Source: Cognatundibacterium squillarum (lineage in GTDB: Bacteria > Pseudomonadota > Gammaproteobacteria > Burkholderiales > Burkholderiaceae_D). From it: a stretch of 64,000 nucleotides of DNA. Below the pieces are notes generated by a model. That model made no database searches. It worked only from the letters and a program-made list of their open reading frames with translations, and had not been told where the DNA came from. The stretch covers positions 496,001-560,000 of the forward strand of contig NZ_BMYU01000001.1 in the NCBI RefSeq assembly GCF_014652435.1, written 5' to 3'. Shown here piece by piece: positions 44,338 through 54,256 of this stretch (within the stretch, counting starts at the first letter, position 1; each line of letters starts with the position of its first letter). The position numbers were made by a program, and so were the translations under genes.

Positions 44338-45303
44338 TTACCACAAGGGATTTTTTGCCTGCCCGTTTAGCAGTCCGGCAATCAGATTATCCGCAGCACA
44401 ATCTGCCATTGCTCTGCGTGTTTTGACTGATGCGCTGGCAATATGCGGTGTCAGCACCACGTTTTCCAGCGTCAGAAAATCCTGCGCAAACGCAGGTTCG
44501 TTTTCAAACACATCCAGTCCGGCAGCTGCAATCCTGCGCTCACGCAAAGCGACAATCAGCGCATGATCATCCACCACACCGCCGCGTGCAATATTGGTCA
44601 GCGTGGCCGTCGGCTTCATCATCGCCAGCTCTGCTTCACCGACAGCATGGTGCGACGCGGCTGAATACGGCAGCACCAGAATAATGTGATCAGCCTGCCT
44701 GAACAGCGTTTCTTTGCTCACATACTGCGCCTGATTCGCCTGCGCTTCCTGCTCTGCGCTGAGGCGACTGCGATTGTGATACATCACCTGCATCCCGAAA
44801 CCCTGTGCACGGCGCGCAATCGCCTGCCCTATCCTTCCCATGCCCAGAATACCGAGCGTGCTGCCGTGGATATCAGCGCCGGACATCAGGTCGTAATGCC
44901 ATTTATTCCATTTTCCGGCACGCAGAAAATGCTCTGCCTCAGTGACACGACGCGCAGTCGCCATCATCAGCGCCCAGCCAAAATCTGCCGTCGTCTCGGT
45001 CAGCACATCCGGCGTGTTACTGGCCAGAACACCGGCTGCCTGCATCGCAGGAATATCCAGATTATCGTAACCCACTGCCATATTGGCGACCATGCGAAGG
45101 TCAGGACAGGCTTGCAGCACTGCGCCATCAATTCGTGACGAGCCGGTGACGAGCGCCCCTGCTTTCCCCTGCAATCGCTGAATCAGCTCTTGCGGCGTGA
45201 AGAGGTGATCATCCTGATTTGATTCGACTTCAAATACACTTTCCAGACGGCGCAAAACCTCCGGGAAAATGGCACGTGCAACCAGAATGGCGGGTTTCGA
45301 CAT
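44338..45303 (-). CDS. D-2-hydroxyacid dehydrogenase (GhrB-like glyoxylate/hydroxypyruvate reductase)
   Basis: A 321-residue NAD(P)H-dependent dehydrogenase. Rossmann motif GILGMGRIGQAIA, followed by MYHNRSRLS, where Arg instead of an acidic residue at the end of beta-2 favours NADPH. The catalytic Arg is in NIARGGVVDD, Glu in GLDVFENEP and His in LTPHIASAS. MVANMAVGYDNLD is the substrate-domain signature of the glyoxylate/hydroxypyruvate/gluconate reductase branch. It probably reduces glyoxylate, hydroxypyruvate or 2-ketogluconate. It is not adjacent to the hydroxypyruvate-isomerase-like gene at 4658, but the pathways could meet. Confidence 0.9.
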   Translation of the reverse strand: MSKPAILVARAIFPEVLRRLESVFEVESNQDDHLFTPQELIQRLQGKAGALVTGSSRIDGAVLQACPDLRMVANMAVGYDNLDIPAMQAAGVLASNTPDVLTETTADFGWALMMATARRVTEAEHFLRAGKWNKWHYDLMSGADIHGSTLGILGMGRIGQAIARRAQGFGMQVMYHNRSRLSAEQEAQANQAQYVSKETLFRQADHIILVLPYSAASHHAVGEAELAMMKPTATLTNIARGGVVDDHALIVALRERRIAAAGLDVFENEPAFAQDFLTLENVVLTPHIASASVKTRRAMADCAADNLIAGLLNGQAKNPLW

Positions 45304-45541
45304 AGATCATTTCCTGAAATTAACTGGCAAATCATCGCTGAAACAGCGTTCGTCCTTCCGGCCTGCGCTGAGCAACGACATGGACAAAAATAGTCATTGT
45401 GACATTACAGCACTGATCATGCACAAATTTTCGGCTATTTACCCTGTTCATCCGTGAAAATCTGTTTTATACCGGTGTGAGCGCGGTCCGGATGCTGAGC
45501 ACACCCCGCATTTGCTTATGCGCAAACTATATAAGCTCAGT

Positions 45542-45570
45542 TTGTGAGAAGCGCTGAATTGCCTTAAAAT
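45542..45570 (+). promoter_or_regulatory. Sigma-70-type promoter for fdxA
   Basis: TTGTGA (45542-45547) and TAAAAT (45565-45570) separated by exactly 17 bp, about 78 bp before the fdxA start. This is the best promoter in the 344-bp gap 45304-45647. The left part of the gap (about 45480-45515) holds a possible decayed copy of the dispersed repeat. Confidence 0.55.
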
Positions 45571-45647
45571 ACAAGGCTTTGCAACCCACAGAGTCTTTTG
45601 CTTACTCGCAGGGCTAACAATTTACGTATTTTTTTGATTGGACTGTT

Positions 45648-45971
45648 ATGACCCACGTTGTGACCGAATCCTGCATCCGCTGCCGCTACACCGATTGCGT
45701 GGATGTCTGCCCTGTTGACTGCTTCCGCGCCGGCCCGAATTTCCTGGCCATCGATCCAGATGAGTGTATCGACTGCGCAGTGTGCGTCGCAGAATGCCCG
45801 GCAAACGCAATTTACGCTGAAGAAGATGTACCAGCAGATCAGCAAAAATTCATTAAGCTGAATGCCGATCTGGCACGTTCCTGGCCTTCCATCACCAAAA
45901 CCGTTGCACCTCTGGCGGATGCGGATGACTGGAAAGACGTTAAGGACAAACTGCAGTACCTCGAACGTTAA
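45648..45971 (+). CDS. fdxA: 7Fe ferredoxin FdxA
   Basis: A 107-residue ferredoxin with an N-terminal region binding one 3Fe-4S and one 4Fe-4S cluster. CIRCRYTDCVDVCPVDCF and CIDCAVCVAECP give the expected seven to nine Cys of the Azotobacter FdI/FdxA type, in which an Asp or loop replaces one ligand. The tail with ITKTVAPLADADDWKDV is typical of betaproteobacterial FdxA. It transfers single electrons at low potential. The next gene, 62 bp downstream, is a ferredoxin-NADP reductase, the natural redox partner. Confidence 0.95.
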   Translation: MTHVVTESCIRCRYTDCVDVCPVDCFRAGPNFLAIDPDECIDCAVCVAECPANAIYAEEDVPADQQKFIKLNADLARSWPSITKTVAPLADADDWKDVKDKLQYLER

Positions 45972-46033
45972 TCCCTTGCCAGCCCGGCGCTGGCATTGTT
46001 TTAGTCTGACTGTATCTGAAAGCACTTCCTGCT

Positions 46034-47104
46034 ATGGAAAATCAACAAACCACTCTGGCTGATGGCGTCATCGACGCGGATGCCGTTATTATCGGCGCCG
46101 GCCCGGTCGGCCTGTTCCAGGTATTCGAGCTCGGTCTGCTCGAAATCAAAGCACACGTTATCGACTCTCTGCCAGTTGTTGGTGGTCAGTGCGTGGAGCT
46201 GTATCCTGACAAACCAATCTACGACATCCCTGCCGTACCGGTCTGTACCGGTCAGGAACTGACTGACAATCTGCTGAAGCAGATCGAACCGTTTGAACCG
46301 ACTTTCCATCTGGGTCAGGAAGTGACTGTGGTTGAACGTCGTGAAGATGGCCGTTTCAATGTCGAAACATCCACCGGCACACGCTTCATCACGAAAACCA
46401 TTTTCATCGCTGCAGGCGTTGGCTCCTTCCAGCCACGCACACTGAAAGTGGACGGTATCGAAGAATTCGAAGGTAAACAGGTTTTCTACCGCGTCAAAGA
46501 TCCTAGCCAGTTCCACGGCAAAAATCTGGTCATCTGCGGTGGCGGTGACTCCGCGCTGGACTGGGCACTGAATCTGGTTGGCAAAGCAGAATCCGTTATT
46601 CTGGTACACCGTCGCGAAGATTTCCGCGCTGCACCTGCATCCGTCGCAAAAATGAAAGAACTGTGCGACAACTACGAAATGCAATTGCTGATCGGTCAGG
46701 TAACCGGCGTAGAAAACAAAGACGGCGTAATGTCCGAAATTAAAGTGACTGGCGCTGACGGTGTAACCCGTCGCCTGGAACTGGACAATCTGCTGGTATT
46801 CTTCGGCCTGTCGCCGAAACTCGGCCCAATCGCTGAATGGGGCCTGGAAATCGAGCGTAAGCAGCTGAAAGTCATGAACACCGAAAAGTTCGAAACCAAT
46901 GTTCCGGGCATTTTCGCGGTTGGCGACATCAATACTTACCCTGGTAAGAAAAAACTGATCCTGTCAGGCTTCCACGAAGCGGCACTGGCTGCGTTCGGTG
47001 CTGCACCGTACATTTTCCCTGAAAAGAAAATCCACATGCAGTACACCACCACTTCCCCGAAACTGCACAAGATTCTGGGCGTGGAAACACCAGTGTTTGA
47101 CTGA
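46034..47104 (+). CDS. Ferredoxin-NADP(+) reductase, thioredoxin-reductase-like type
   Basis: A 356-residue flavoprotein. FAD motif [11 protein letters not shown] near residue 20, [25 protein letters not shown] motif [14 protein letters not shown] and a C-terminal [11 protein letters not shown]. It lacks the redox CxxC of thioredoxin reductases, which marks it as the YumC-type FNR. It reduces ferredoxin with NADPH or the reverse, probably serving the upstream FdxA. No strong Shine-Dalgarno is seen. A clear terminator follows. Confidence 0.92.
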   Translation: MENQQTTLADGVIDADAVIIGAGPVGLFQVFELGLLEIKAHVIDSLPVVGGQCVELYPDKPIYDIPAVPVCTGQELTDNLLKQIEPFEPTFHLGQEVTVVERREDGRFNVETSTGTRFITKTIFIAAGVGSFQPRTLKVDGIEEFEGKQVFYRVKDPSQFHGKNLVICGGGDSALDWALNLVGKAESVILVHRREDFRAAPASVAKMKELCDNYEMQLLIGQVTGVENKDGVMSEIKVTGADGVTRRLELDNLLVFFGLSPKLGPIAEWGLEIERKQLKVMNTEKFETNVPGIFAVGDINTYPGKKKLILSGFHEAALAAFGAAPYIFPEKKIHMQYTTTSPKLHKILGVETPVFD

Positions 47105-47120
47105 AACACAGTCTGCCGAA

Positions 47121-47150
47121 AAAAAAGCGCATCATCGATGCGCTTTTTTA
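47121..47150. terminator. Bidirectional terminator between FNR and the HD-GYP gene
   Basis: Arms AAAAAAGCGCATC and GATGCGCTTTTTT with loop ATC, A-run and T-run on either side. Confidence 0.92.
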
Positions 47151-47167
47151 CTTTATGCCTTTCGGTA

Positions 47168-48295
47168 TCAGGCGGCCTGATGAGAGCTCAGCATACTTTT
47201 TGCAGTCTGGCTACGGATACAACTAACCGCCATTTCAATTGCGTCAGAAATCTCCAGTGCAACCGCCACCATCGCAGGATCGAACTGCGTCCCCGCTCCT
47301 TCAGCCAGCAACAGCATCGCCTCCTGATGCGAGCGCAAAGTTTCATAATGCCTGGAACGTGTTAAACCATCATAAGCATCCGCAATCGCCATCAGACGCG
47401 CAGATACGGGAATTTCCTCTGCAATCAACCCCTGAGGATAGCCTTTTCCGTCCCAGCGCTCCTGATGCGAGTAAGCCAGTTCTTTTGCGATTCGCAAAAA
47501 TAAATGCGGCTTCCCGAGAAACTCTTCGACCGACAGAATAATTTCAAGTCCGAGTTGCGGATGCTGACGCATTAATGCGTATTCGTTCTGATCAAGCTTT
47601 CCCTGCTTGAATAAGACCTGATCCGGTAAGCCCAGCTTGCCAACGTCATGCAAAGGAATTGTCTTAAATAGTGCAGCCAGATATTCATCCGACAAAAGCT
47701 GACGGTGCACTCCTTTTTCCTGCATGCGTTTTGCAAGCAATAAGGCAATCTGCTGCGTCACCTTAATGTGACGGGCCGCATCTGAATCACGTGCCTCCGC
47801 CATTAAGCCCATCGTCATAATCAAAGCATCTTGCATACGCGCCAGCTCAATTGTCTTTTCTTTGACGCTATTTGCGAGTAAAGCATTGGAATTTTGCAAT
47901 CGGGCATTCGCTTCTTGCAGAGCAATCTGGGATGCAATTCTGGTCAGAATCAGCGCTGGAGCCATTGGCTTTGCCAGATAATCAACCGCACCTAACTGCA
48001 GACCCAGCTCTTCATCTTCCGCACGATGGCTGGCACTATGGAAAATCACTGGTATCGCAGCGGTTTTCGGATTCTGTTTCAACCGCCGGCAGACCTCAAA
48101 ACCATCCAGGTCCGGCATCATAACATCCAGCACAATCAAATCCGGACAAGGCATCATCTCAGCAAGTTCCAGTGCACGAAATCCGTCTTTCGCAATACGA
48201 ATACGGTATTTCTCACGCAGTAAATGATGCAGCACGGCGAGATTATCGGGCACATCATCCACGATCAAAATCAAGGGTTTGCCTGAATTACTCAT
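47168..48295 (-). CDS. HD-GYP response regulator (probable cyclic di-GMP phosphodiesterase)
   Basis: A 375-residue two-domain regulator. The receiver domain (about 8-125) has D13/D14, phospho-acceptor D57 in LIVLDVMMPDLDG, a Ser in place of the usual Thr in FHSAS, and the switch Lys in LAKPM. A helical linker leads to an HD-GYP domain (about 160-350) with ARHIKVTQ, LHDVGKLGLPDQVL and HQERWDGKGYPQGL, so the metal ligands and the GYP motif are intact. This family cleaves c-di-GMP. ATG 48295 is chosen; an earlier TTG would abut the GGGGGAG ribosome binding site. It lies 64 bp downstream of the large hybrid kinase on the same strand and is its likely output. Confidence 0.92.
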   Translation of the reverse strand: MSNSGKPLILIVDDVPDNLAVLHHLLREKYRIRIAKDGFRALELAEMMPCPDLIVLDVMMPDLDGFEVCRRLKQNPKTAAIPVIFHSASHRAEDEELGLQLGAVDYLAKPMAPALILTRIASQIALQEANARLQNSNALLANSVKEKTIELARMQDALIMTMGLMAEARDSDAARHIKVTQQIALLLAKRMQEKGVHRQLLSDEYLAALFKTIPLHDVGKLGLPDQVLFKQGKLDQNEYALMRQHPQLGLEIILSVEEFLGKPHLFLRIAKELAYSHQERWDGKGYPQGLIAEEIPVSARLMAIADAYDGLTRSRHYETLRSHQEAMLLLAEGAGTQFDPAMVAVALEISDAIEMAVSCIRSQTAKSMLSSHQAA

Positions 48296-48359
48296 CTTTA
48301 ACAACTCCCCCTTATCACTGACACACTAAACGGCTGAAAGATCTACGCATTCGCACACG

Positions 48360-51300
48360 CTAGGCATTTTCGCGGGAAAGCTGTTCGTGCAAGAGCCCGG
48401 CTGCCGTCGGAAAATCAAAATCACGAATTGCGCTACTGAATGATTTATAGCGCTCAACACCAAAAATCTGAGAAAATTGATCAGCATTTTCTTCAATCAG
48501 CTCAATTGCGTCCGCATCTGACTGATGCAATTGATTTAAGCATTGCCGAATCAATTGCATATTCAGTCCGGTATGCTCCTGGTTTTTTTTAGCATCCTGA
48601 ACAGGTAAATTCCGCATAGCTTCCTCTGCTGCCTGCAACGCTTGCTGCAACAACTGTTCACATTGATCAAAAAACTGCAAAATTTCCCGCGCTGCTTTTT
48701 TCTCACGCAGCGCCATTTCCAGACCTTCAGCAGCATCGCGCAACAAATTGGCAGCAACTAATCCTGCCACGCCTTTGAGCGTATGTATGATTCTGATCGC
48801 ATCCTGCATACGCCCCTCAATGTAAGCTTGACGACCAGTCTGCGCAGCATCCGACTGGTCACTCTGGAACCTGCGCAATAGCTCCGCATACAATCGGACA
48901 TCTCCCATCGTTCGGCGCAAACCATCTGCAACGATCAGACCGGGAATCTGCACGTGCCTCATTTCAGCGGCACGGACGGGTTCAGTAAGCGTTTTTTCAG
49001 CGCACAAAAATTCCGGACAATATCGCGCCACAATTTCATACAACGATGCAGGTTCAACCGGTTTGGCCAGATGCTCATCCATACCGGAATCAATGCAGCG
49101 CTGCTGCTCTATCGGCATCGCATGTGCGGTCATCGCGATAATCGGCAGTCGGCTGTATCGTCCGTCCTTACGAATCAGCATCGTTGCTTCATGCCCGTCG
49201 AGTTCCGGCATCTGCACATCCATCAATACCATACCGTAATTACTGGCTGTACCCGGGGCCAGTTTGGATAAGGCCTGGTGCCCGTTTTCTGCAATATCGA
49301 CTTCAATACCAGCCGCTTCTAATAACTCTCTCGCAATTTGCTGATTCACTTCATTATCTTCCACCAGCAACACCCGGAGCCCGGAGAAACGCGGAATACT
49401 CAATGCCATCGTCGTTGAAAGTCCGGCCTCTGACTCCGGCATCATCGATGCCAGGCACTGCTGCAACGCGTGCAAAGTTACCGGTTTACGTAAAAAAGCA
49501 TCCGGCGCATCCAATTCGGACCTCGCACCGTCGCGTGCAAGCATCCCAGTCAGAATATATTTGGGTTTCTTACGCAGTATTTTCAGATTTTTGAGTAAAT
49601 TAATCAGTGCAAGTCCGTCCAGCTGCGGCATCATCAGATCGCTAAATACCAGATCAAAACCATCGTTCTGATCTGCACTGGAAATCAAATCGATTGCCCG
49701 TACCGACTTATCGACGACAACAGCATCGATTCCCTGGAAGCGTAATAGCTCAACCAGTGCTCTTGCTGCTTGCGCATGATCATCTACGATTAATGCCTTC
49801 AAAGGCTGATCGCGCAACACCTGTATTGGTTGCCACTTTTCTGCCAATGTAAAACTGATTTCACAGCTGACAGTTGTACCATCCCCCTCCTGGCTTTGGA
49901 GCTCAATGCAGCCCCCCATCAGCTCGACCACCCGGCGGGAAATGGACAAACCAAGCCCAGTACCACCAAAGCGCCGGGTTGTAGATTCATCGGCCTGACT
50001 GAAAGGCTGAAATAACCGGTTTTGCTGTTCACTGGACATACCAATACCAGTATCAGAAACAGTAAATCCCAACGTTGCCTGAGCACTGTCACGACGTACC
50101 AGTTTACAACTCAGCGTCACCTGTCCGTGATCGGTAAATTTAATCGCATTATTCACCAGATTAATCAGAACCTGACTCAGGCGCAGCCCATCACCCATCA
50201 GGCGCCATGGCACTTCGGGGTCAATCTGAATCAGAAATTCCAGTTTCTTTTCAAATGCACGGTCAGCCGTCATCAGGCTGATATTTTCAAATACCTCGTG
50301 CAGATCGAACTCCACTTGTTCAATCCTGAGCTTGCCTGCCTCGACTTTGGAAAAATCCAGAATATCGTTAATGATGCCCAATAGAGATACGCCAGCGCGA
50401 TGTATTTTTTCAACGTAGTCACGTTGTTTTTCGTTCAGGCCGGTTCGCAGCGCAAGATGCGCCATACCGATAATTGCATTCATCGGCGTGCGTATTTCGT
50501 GGCTCATGTTAGCCAGAAACATCGATTTGGCTGCTGTTGTTTCTTCGGCATGGATACGGGCACGCTCAGCCTCCCGTAAATCATTTTCCATTTGCAGCGT
50601 CTGCAGACGCATCTGCTCTGCCATACTTTCACGCAGTTGCTGCTCAAGCAGTTTCTTCTGCGTCACATCGGAAATAAATGACAAGTTAGCCGGTGCACCA
50701 TCCCATTCAATCAGCACCGATGACATTTCTATCCACACCAGTTCGCCGGATGCGTGCGATAAATTGCAGCTGAAATCTGCAGCGTGCCCACCGTTTTCCA
50801 GGCAGTGACTGACATGTGCATCAAAACCGGCACGCCAGTCCGCATTCAGCAAAGCTGAAAATACACTTCCCCGTAGCGCGCCGGAGTCCCGGCCAAACAG
50901 CTGACAAATACGCGAATTGAAGAAAACAGCCTTGCCGTGCTGCAGAACGACAATACCTTCGGAAGCATTTTCAACGACTTGCTTGTAACGTTGCTCGGAA
51001 ACGCTGAGATTGATTTCCAGCTGGCGGCGCAGAGTGATGTCCATGACCACCCAGACCGTCCCCAGCGCCGGGCGGGTCTGATCCACCGCTCTGCCGGAAA
51101 AATGCACCCAGAAAAGACTGCCATCGGCACGACGCATCTGGATTTCACTGTCAAACGATTCACCGCGCCATACCGCTGCACTGACCGCCGAAGCACATTG
51201 CAGGAAATTTTCCCGCGACGGATAGAACTGCTCGAGCGAAGAACCAAGAACAACATCGCGTTCAAACCCGAATAACTGACACAAAGGGGTATTGGCCCAT

Positions 51301-52616
51301 TTAATGCGCCCGTGATTATCCAGAAACAGCATCCCGACAATTGAGTTTTCGAGGATCGTTTCGCGCTCGGCCAGAATGCGCTGCAGTTGATCATCCAGCG
51401 CTTTACGCTGCACAACAGCCTCCTCCGCGAGACGGCGCGCCAGCTCCGCTTCTTGCAATTCATGACGGATATGCAAGGTCTGCACATGAACGCGGGTTGC
51501 CAGCCCTTGCGCTCGTGCATACATTTCGAGATAGCGCTGCTGCTCTTTAAAGCCCAGCTCCCAATGACCGATTTCGCCGTAAATTTCAATCAGTTCTGCC
51601 ATCGCACGCAACGGCGTATAGATGTAACCCTTGTCACCGGCAACAGCAATTGCATGCTTCAGCGCATGTATCGCTTCCGGATAACGCTGGTGGCAACGGT
51701 GCAGATAACCGCTGACCCACCATGCGTAAGAACGCAAAGGACGATCTTCTGAGTCTTCAATTAATTCCAGCGCAGCTTCGCACAGACGCTCGGCTTCACT
51801 GAGCTGGCCACGCTTCGCCAGCGTGTAAGAGGCAACCGCTGAGAAAAAAGCCTTACTGGCTTTATCTGTGTAATGCGCAGCACCTTTGGCCAGGTAATTA
51901 GCAACGCAGGAATATGCATCATCATATTTTTCGCGCGCCAGATAACACAACGCCAGCATGGTGGAAATAAACGGCGCCAGCCAGCGCTCATCTGAATCAA
52001 CGGCAATCTCACGTGCTTCTTCCAGCAAGGGTTCAGCATCTTCCGCATTACCACTGATATATAAAACTTCGCCGAGATTCGCGAGAATCTGCGAGGCGCG
52101 GTTGGGGATGTGCAGGCGACGCGCCTGCCCGAGTGCATTGTAAAGATGCCGGATCGCCTCTTCTGTATATCCGAGATCCTGCGACAATGCACCCAGTAAG
52201 TTAAACACCAGGACAGATAAACGGTGATCTTTTGCAGGAAGCAACTGCAGGATGCGGGCATGGCACAGGGAATATGCCTGCTCAGCCTTGCCGTGACGCC
52301 ACCAGACGGAAACCGTACCGAGTAAGGCAAATGCAAGCCCCTCAGAATCACCAATCAGCTCAAACATCATGGCAGTGCGTTCGAATTCCGGCTCTGCCGC
52401 ACTGAGTTTGCCTTCAAAAAAGTCCGCGTAGGCAGACAGCAGGTCAGCCAGCGTACCCAGAACTGGTCGGCGGGAAGCGACGGCATCTGACTTCAACCGA
52501 CCTGCGATCAGGCGTCCCATTTGCGGGGAATCCCGCATTAAATCGAATGCAACAAAACACTGTTCACGCCAATCGAGTTCGGTCTGAGTCACGTTGATCC
52601 CCGTTTTTTTATTCAT
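48360..52616 (-). CDS. Hybrid histidine kinase: TPR, two PAS, kinase, two receivers, Hpt
   Basis: A 1418-residue cytosolic sensor kinase with no transmembrane helices. Order: TPR repeats (about 1-385; for example LFNLLGALSQDLGYTEEAIRHLYNAL), a coiled-coil linker (385-430), PAS 1 (about 425-545), PAS 2 (about 550-665) and a HisKA domain with phospho-acceptor H706 in MSHEIRTPMNA. The ATPase domain (about 805-925) has NLVNNAIKFTDHG, DTGIGM and GGTGLGLSISRRV. Receiver 1 has D993 in FSDLMMP, receiver 2 has D1133 in MDVQMPELDG, and the Hpt domain has H1278 in IIHTLKGVAG. The layout implies a phosphorelay, with the HD-GYP protein downstream as likely final acceptor. The TPR region may sense a protein or peptide ligand. 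Confidence 0.93.
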   Translation of the reverse strand: MNKKTGINVTQTELDWREQCFVAFDLMRDSPQMGRLIAGRLKSDAVASRRPVLGTLADLLSAYADFFEGKLSAAEPEFERTAMMFELIGDSEGLAFALLGTVSVWWRHGKAEQAYSLCHARILQLLPAKDHRLSVLVFNLLGALSQDLGYTEEAIRHLYNALGQARRLHIPNRASQILANLGEVLYISGNAEDAEPLLEEAREIAVDSDERWLAPFISTMLALCYLAREKYDDAYSCVANYLAKGAAHYTDKASKAFFSAVASYTLAKRGQLSEAERLCEAALELIEDSEDRPLRSYAWWVSGYLHRCHQRYPEAIHALKHAIAVAGDKGYIYTPLRAMAELIEIYGEIGHWELGFKEQQRYLEMYARAQGLATRVHVQTLHIRHELQEAELARRLAEEAVVQRKALDDQLQRILAERETILENSIVGMLFLDNHGRIKWANTPLCQLFGFERDVVLGSSLEQFYPSRENFLQCASAVSAAVWRGESFDSEIQMRRADGSLFWVHFSGRAVDQTRPALGTVWVVMDITLRRQLEINLSVSEQRYKQVVENASEGIVVLQHGKAVFFNSRICQLFGRDSGALRGSVFSALLNADWRAGFDAHVSHCLENGGHAADFSCNLSHASGELVWIEMSSVLIEWDGAPANLSFISDVTQKKLLEQQLRESMAEQMRLQTLQMENDLREAERARIHAEETTAAKSMFLANMSHEIRTPMNAIIGMAHLALRTGLNEKQRDYVEKIHRAGVSLLGIINDILDFSKVEAGKLRIEQVEFDLHEVFENISLMTADRAFEKKLEFLIQIDPEVPWRLMGDGLRLSQVLINLVNNAIKFTDHGQVTLSCKLVRRDSAQATLGFTVSDTGIGMSSEQQNRLFQPFSQADESTTRRFGGTGLGLSISRRVVELMGGCIELQSQEGDGTTVSCEISFTLAEKWQPIQVLRDQPLKALIVDDHAQAARALVELLRFQGIDAVVVDKSVRAIDLISSADQNDGFDLVFSDLMMPQLDGLALINLLKNLKILRKKPKYILTGMLARDGARSELDAPDAFLRKPVTLHALQQCLASMMPESEAGLSTTMALSIPRFSGLRVLLVEDNEVNQQIARELLEAAGIEVDIAENGHQALSKLAPGTASNYGMVLMDVQMPELDGHEATMLIRKDGRYSRLPIIAMTAHAMPIEQQRCIDSGMDEHLAKPVEPASLYEIVARYCPEFLCAEKTLTEPVRAAEMRHVQIPGLIVADGLRRTMGDVRLYAELLRRFQSDQSDAAQTGRQAYIEGRMQDAIRIIHTLKGVAGLVAANLLRDAAEGLEMALREKKAAREILQFFDQCEQLLQQALQAAEEAMRNLPVQDAKKNQEHTGLNMQLIRQCLNQLHQSDADAIELIEENADQFSQIFGVERYKSFSSAIRDFDFPTAAGLLHEQLSRENA

Positions 52617-52907
52617 TTACCGCAAGTCATATGAGCAGAAAAACAAGCTTTCTGTACCTGCCCGCCGGTTTTAACGGTTTTTGGGGCAGCAGACCCGACA
52701 ATTCAGCAGAAAATTATACTTTATCCAAGCATTTAACATAAATTTGCAGGAAAACTAACAACGCTTTTTCGCAACAGCGCAAATTCTCCTAAACTCATTT
52801 ATGATGCAATGCAAAAAACCAACTGTGTTTCGTCATCAGATGCACAGCGCTCAGGACAAGTCGGTATACTTGGATCAAGTTGCGACCTTTTTCAGAAAGA
52901 AGTCATC

Positions 52908-54143
52908 ATGCTCTACCAATTTCATGAATTGAACCGTGCTTTTCTGAACCCATTGACACAATGGGCCGAAGCTTCAGCAAAATTGTTCACGAATCCTGTT
53001 TCTCCGCTGGCACACACACCTTTCTCACAGCGTATTGCTGCTGGCTATGAACTGATGTTCCGCCTGGGCAAAGATTATGAAAAACCGGAATTCGGCCTGA
53101 CTTCTACAACTATTGGTAAGCAAGTCGTTGAAATCGTACAGCGTACGGAAGTGATCAAGCCTTTCTGCAAGCTGCTGCATTTCAAAAAAGTACTTGATGA
53201 TAAAGAGCTGGCAAAGCTCGATCAGCCCAAAGTCTTACTGGTTGCTCCGTTATCCGGCCACCACGCGACACTGCTGCGCGATACGGTGCGCGGCCTGCTG
53301 CCGCAGCACGATGTGTATATCACCGACTGGACAGATGCGCGTATGGTGCCGCTGTCGGAAGGCCCGTTCCATCTGCATGACTACATTTACTATGTGCAGG
53401 ATTTTATCCGCCTGCTCGGCCCCGATGTGCACGTAATTTCTGTCTGCCAGCCAACCGTACCGGTACTGGCGGCAATTTCACTAATGGCGACAGAGAAAGA
53501 TCCTAAGCTTCCAAAATCGATGACGATGATGGGTGGCCCGATCGATCCGCGCAACTCGCCTACGCAGGTCAACAATCTGGCCACTGAGAAAAAATTCTCA
53601 TGGTTTGAAAACACCGTTATTTACGGCGTTCCCGCCAACTATCCGGGCTATGGCCGCAAAGTGTATCCGGGCTTTTTGCAGCACACCGGCTTTGTCGCGA
53701 TGAATCCGGACCGTCATGCACAAAGTCACTGGGATTATTATCAGAACCTGATCAAAGGGGATGATGAATCTGCTGAGCAGCACCGCAAGTTTTATGATGA
53801 ATACAATGCCGTACTGGATTTACCGGCAGAGTATTATCTGGAAACCATCAAAACAGTATTTCAGGAATTCCGCCTGCCGAAAGGCACTTGGGAAGTTGAG
53901 GGTAAACTGGTTCGTCCGCAGGATATTAAAACTGTGGCACTGTTCACAATCGAAGGTGAGCTGGACGATATCTCCGGCCCTGGTCAGACACAAGCGGCCC
54001 ACAATATCTGCAGCAACATTCCTGCAAGCATGAAACAAGACTTCGTGGCACCGGGTTGCGGTCACTATGGTATTTTCTCCGGTCGCCGCTGGCGCGAACT
54101 GATTTGCCCGAAAATCGGCGAATTCATCCAGAAACACCGCTGA
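52908..54143 (+). CDS. phaZ: Intracellular polyhydroxyalkanoate depolymerase
   Basis: A 411-residue PhaZ of the Ralstonia intracellular type, mobilising stored poly(3-hydroxybutyrate). The start MLYQFHELNRAFLNPLTQWA is the family N-terminus. The nucleophile is Cys 180 in VISVCQPTVPVLA, in place of the lipase-box Ser. Further marks are MTMMGGPIDPRNSPTQVN, KVYPGFLQHTGFVAMNPDRH, the Asp in TIEGELDDISGPGQT and the His in APGCGHYGIFSGRRW. A TATACT -10-like box lies at 52865-52870, 38 bp before the start. No PHA synthase gene is in the window. Confidence 0.95.
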   Translation: MLYQFHELNRAFLNPLTQWAEASAKLFTNPVSPLAHTPFSQRIAAGYELMFRLGKDYEKPEFGLTSTTIGKQVVEIVQRTEVIKPFCKLLHFKKVLDDKELAKLDQPKVLLVAPLSGHHATLLRDTVRGLLPQHDVYITDWTDARMVPLSEGPFHLHDYIYYVQDFIRLLGPDVHVISVCQPTVPVLAAISLMATEKDPKLPKSMTMMGGPIDPRNSPTQVNNLATEKKFSWFENTVIYGVPANYPGYGRKVYPGFLQHTGFVAMNPDRHAQSHWDYYQNLIKGDDESAEQHRKFYDEYNAVLDLPAEYYLETIKTVFQEFRLPKGTWEVEGKLVRPQDIKTVALFTIEGELDDISGPGQTQAAHNICSNIPASMKQDFVAPGCGHYGIFSGRRWRELICPKIGEFIQKHR

Positions 54144-54171
54144 TCTCCGCCATCATCAGCCTGAAGCACTG

Positions 54172-54198
54172 AAAAGCCACCGTCATGGTGGCTTTTTC
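54172..54198 (+). terminator. Intrinsic terminator after phaZ
   Basis: Ten-bp arms AAAAGCCACC and GGTGGCTTTT with a five-base loop, ending in T. Confidence 0.88.
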
Positions 54199-54256
54199 GT
54201 TGATACCGCGTAGCGTTACAGCGATAATCACCGTTTTTGCAAGATAAAGAACTGCC

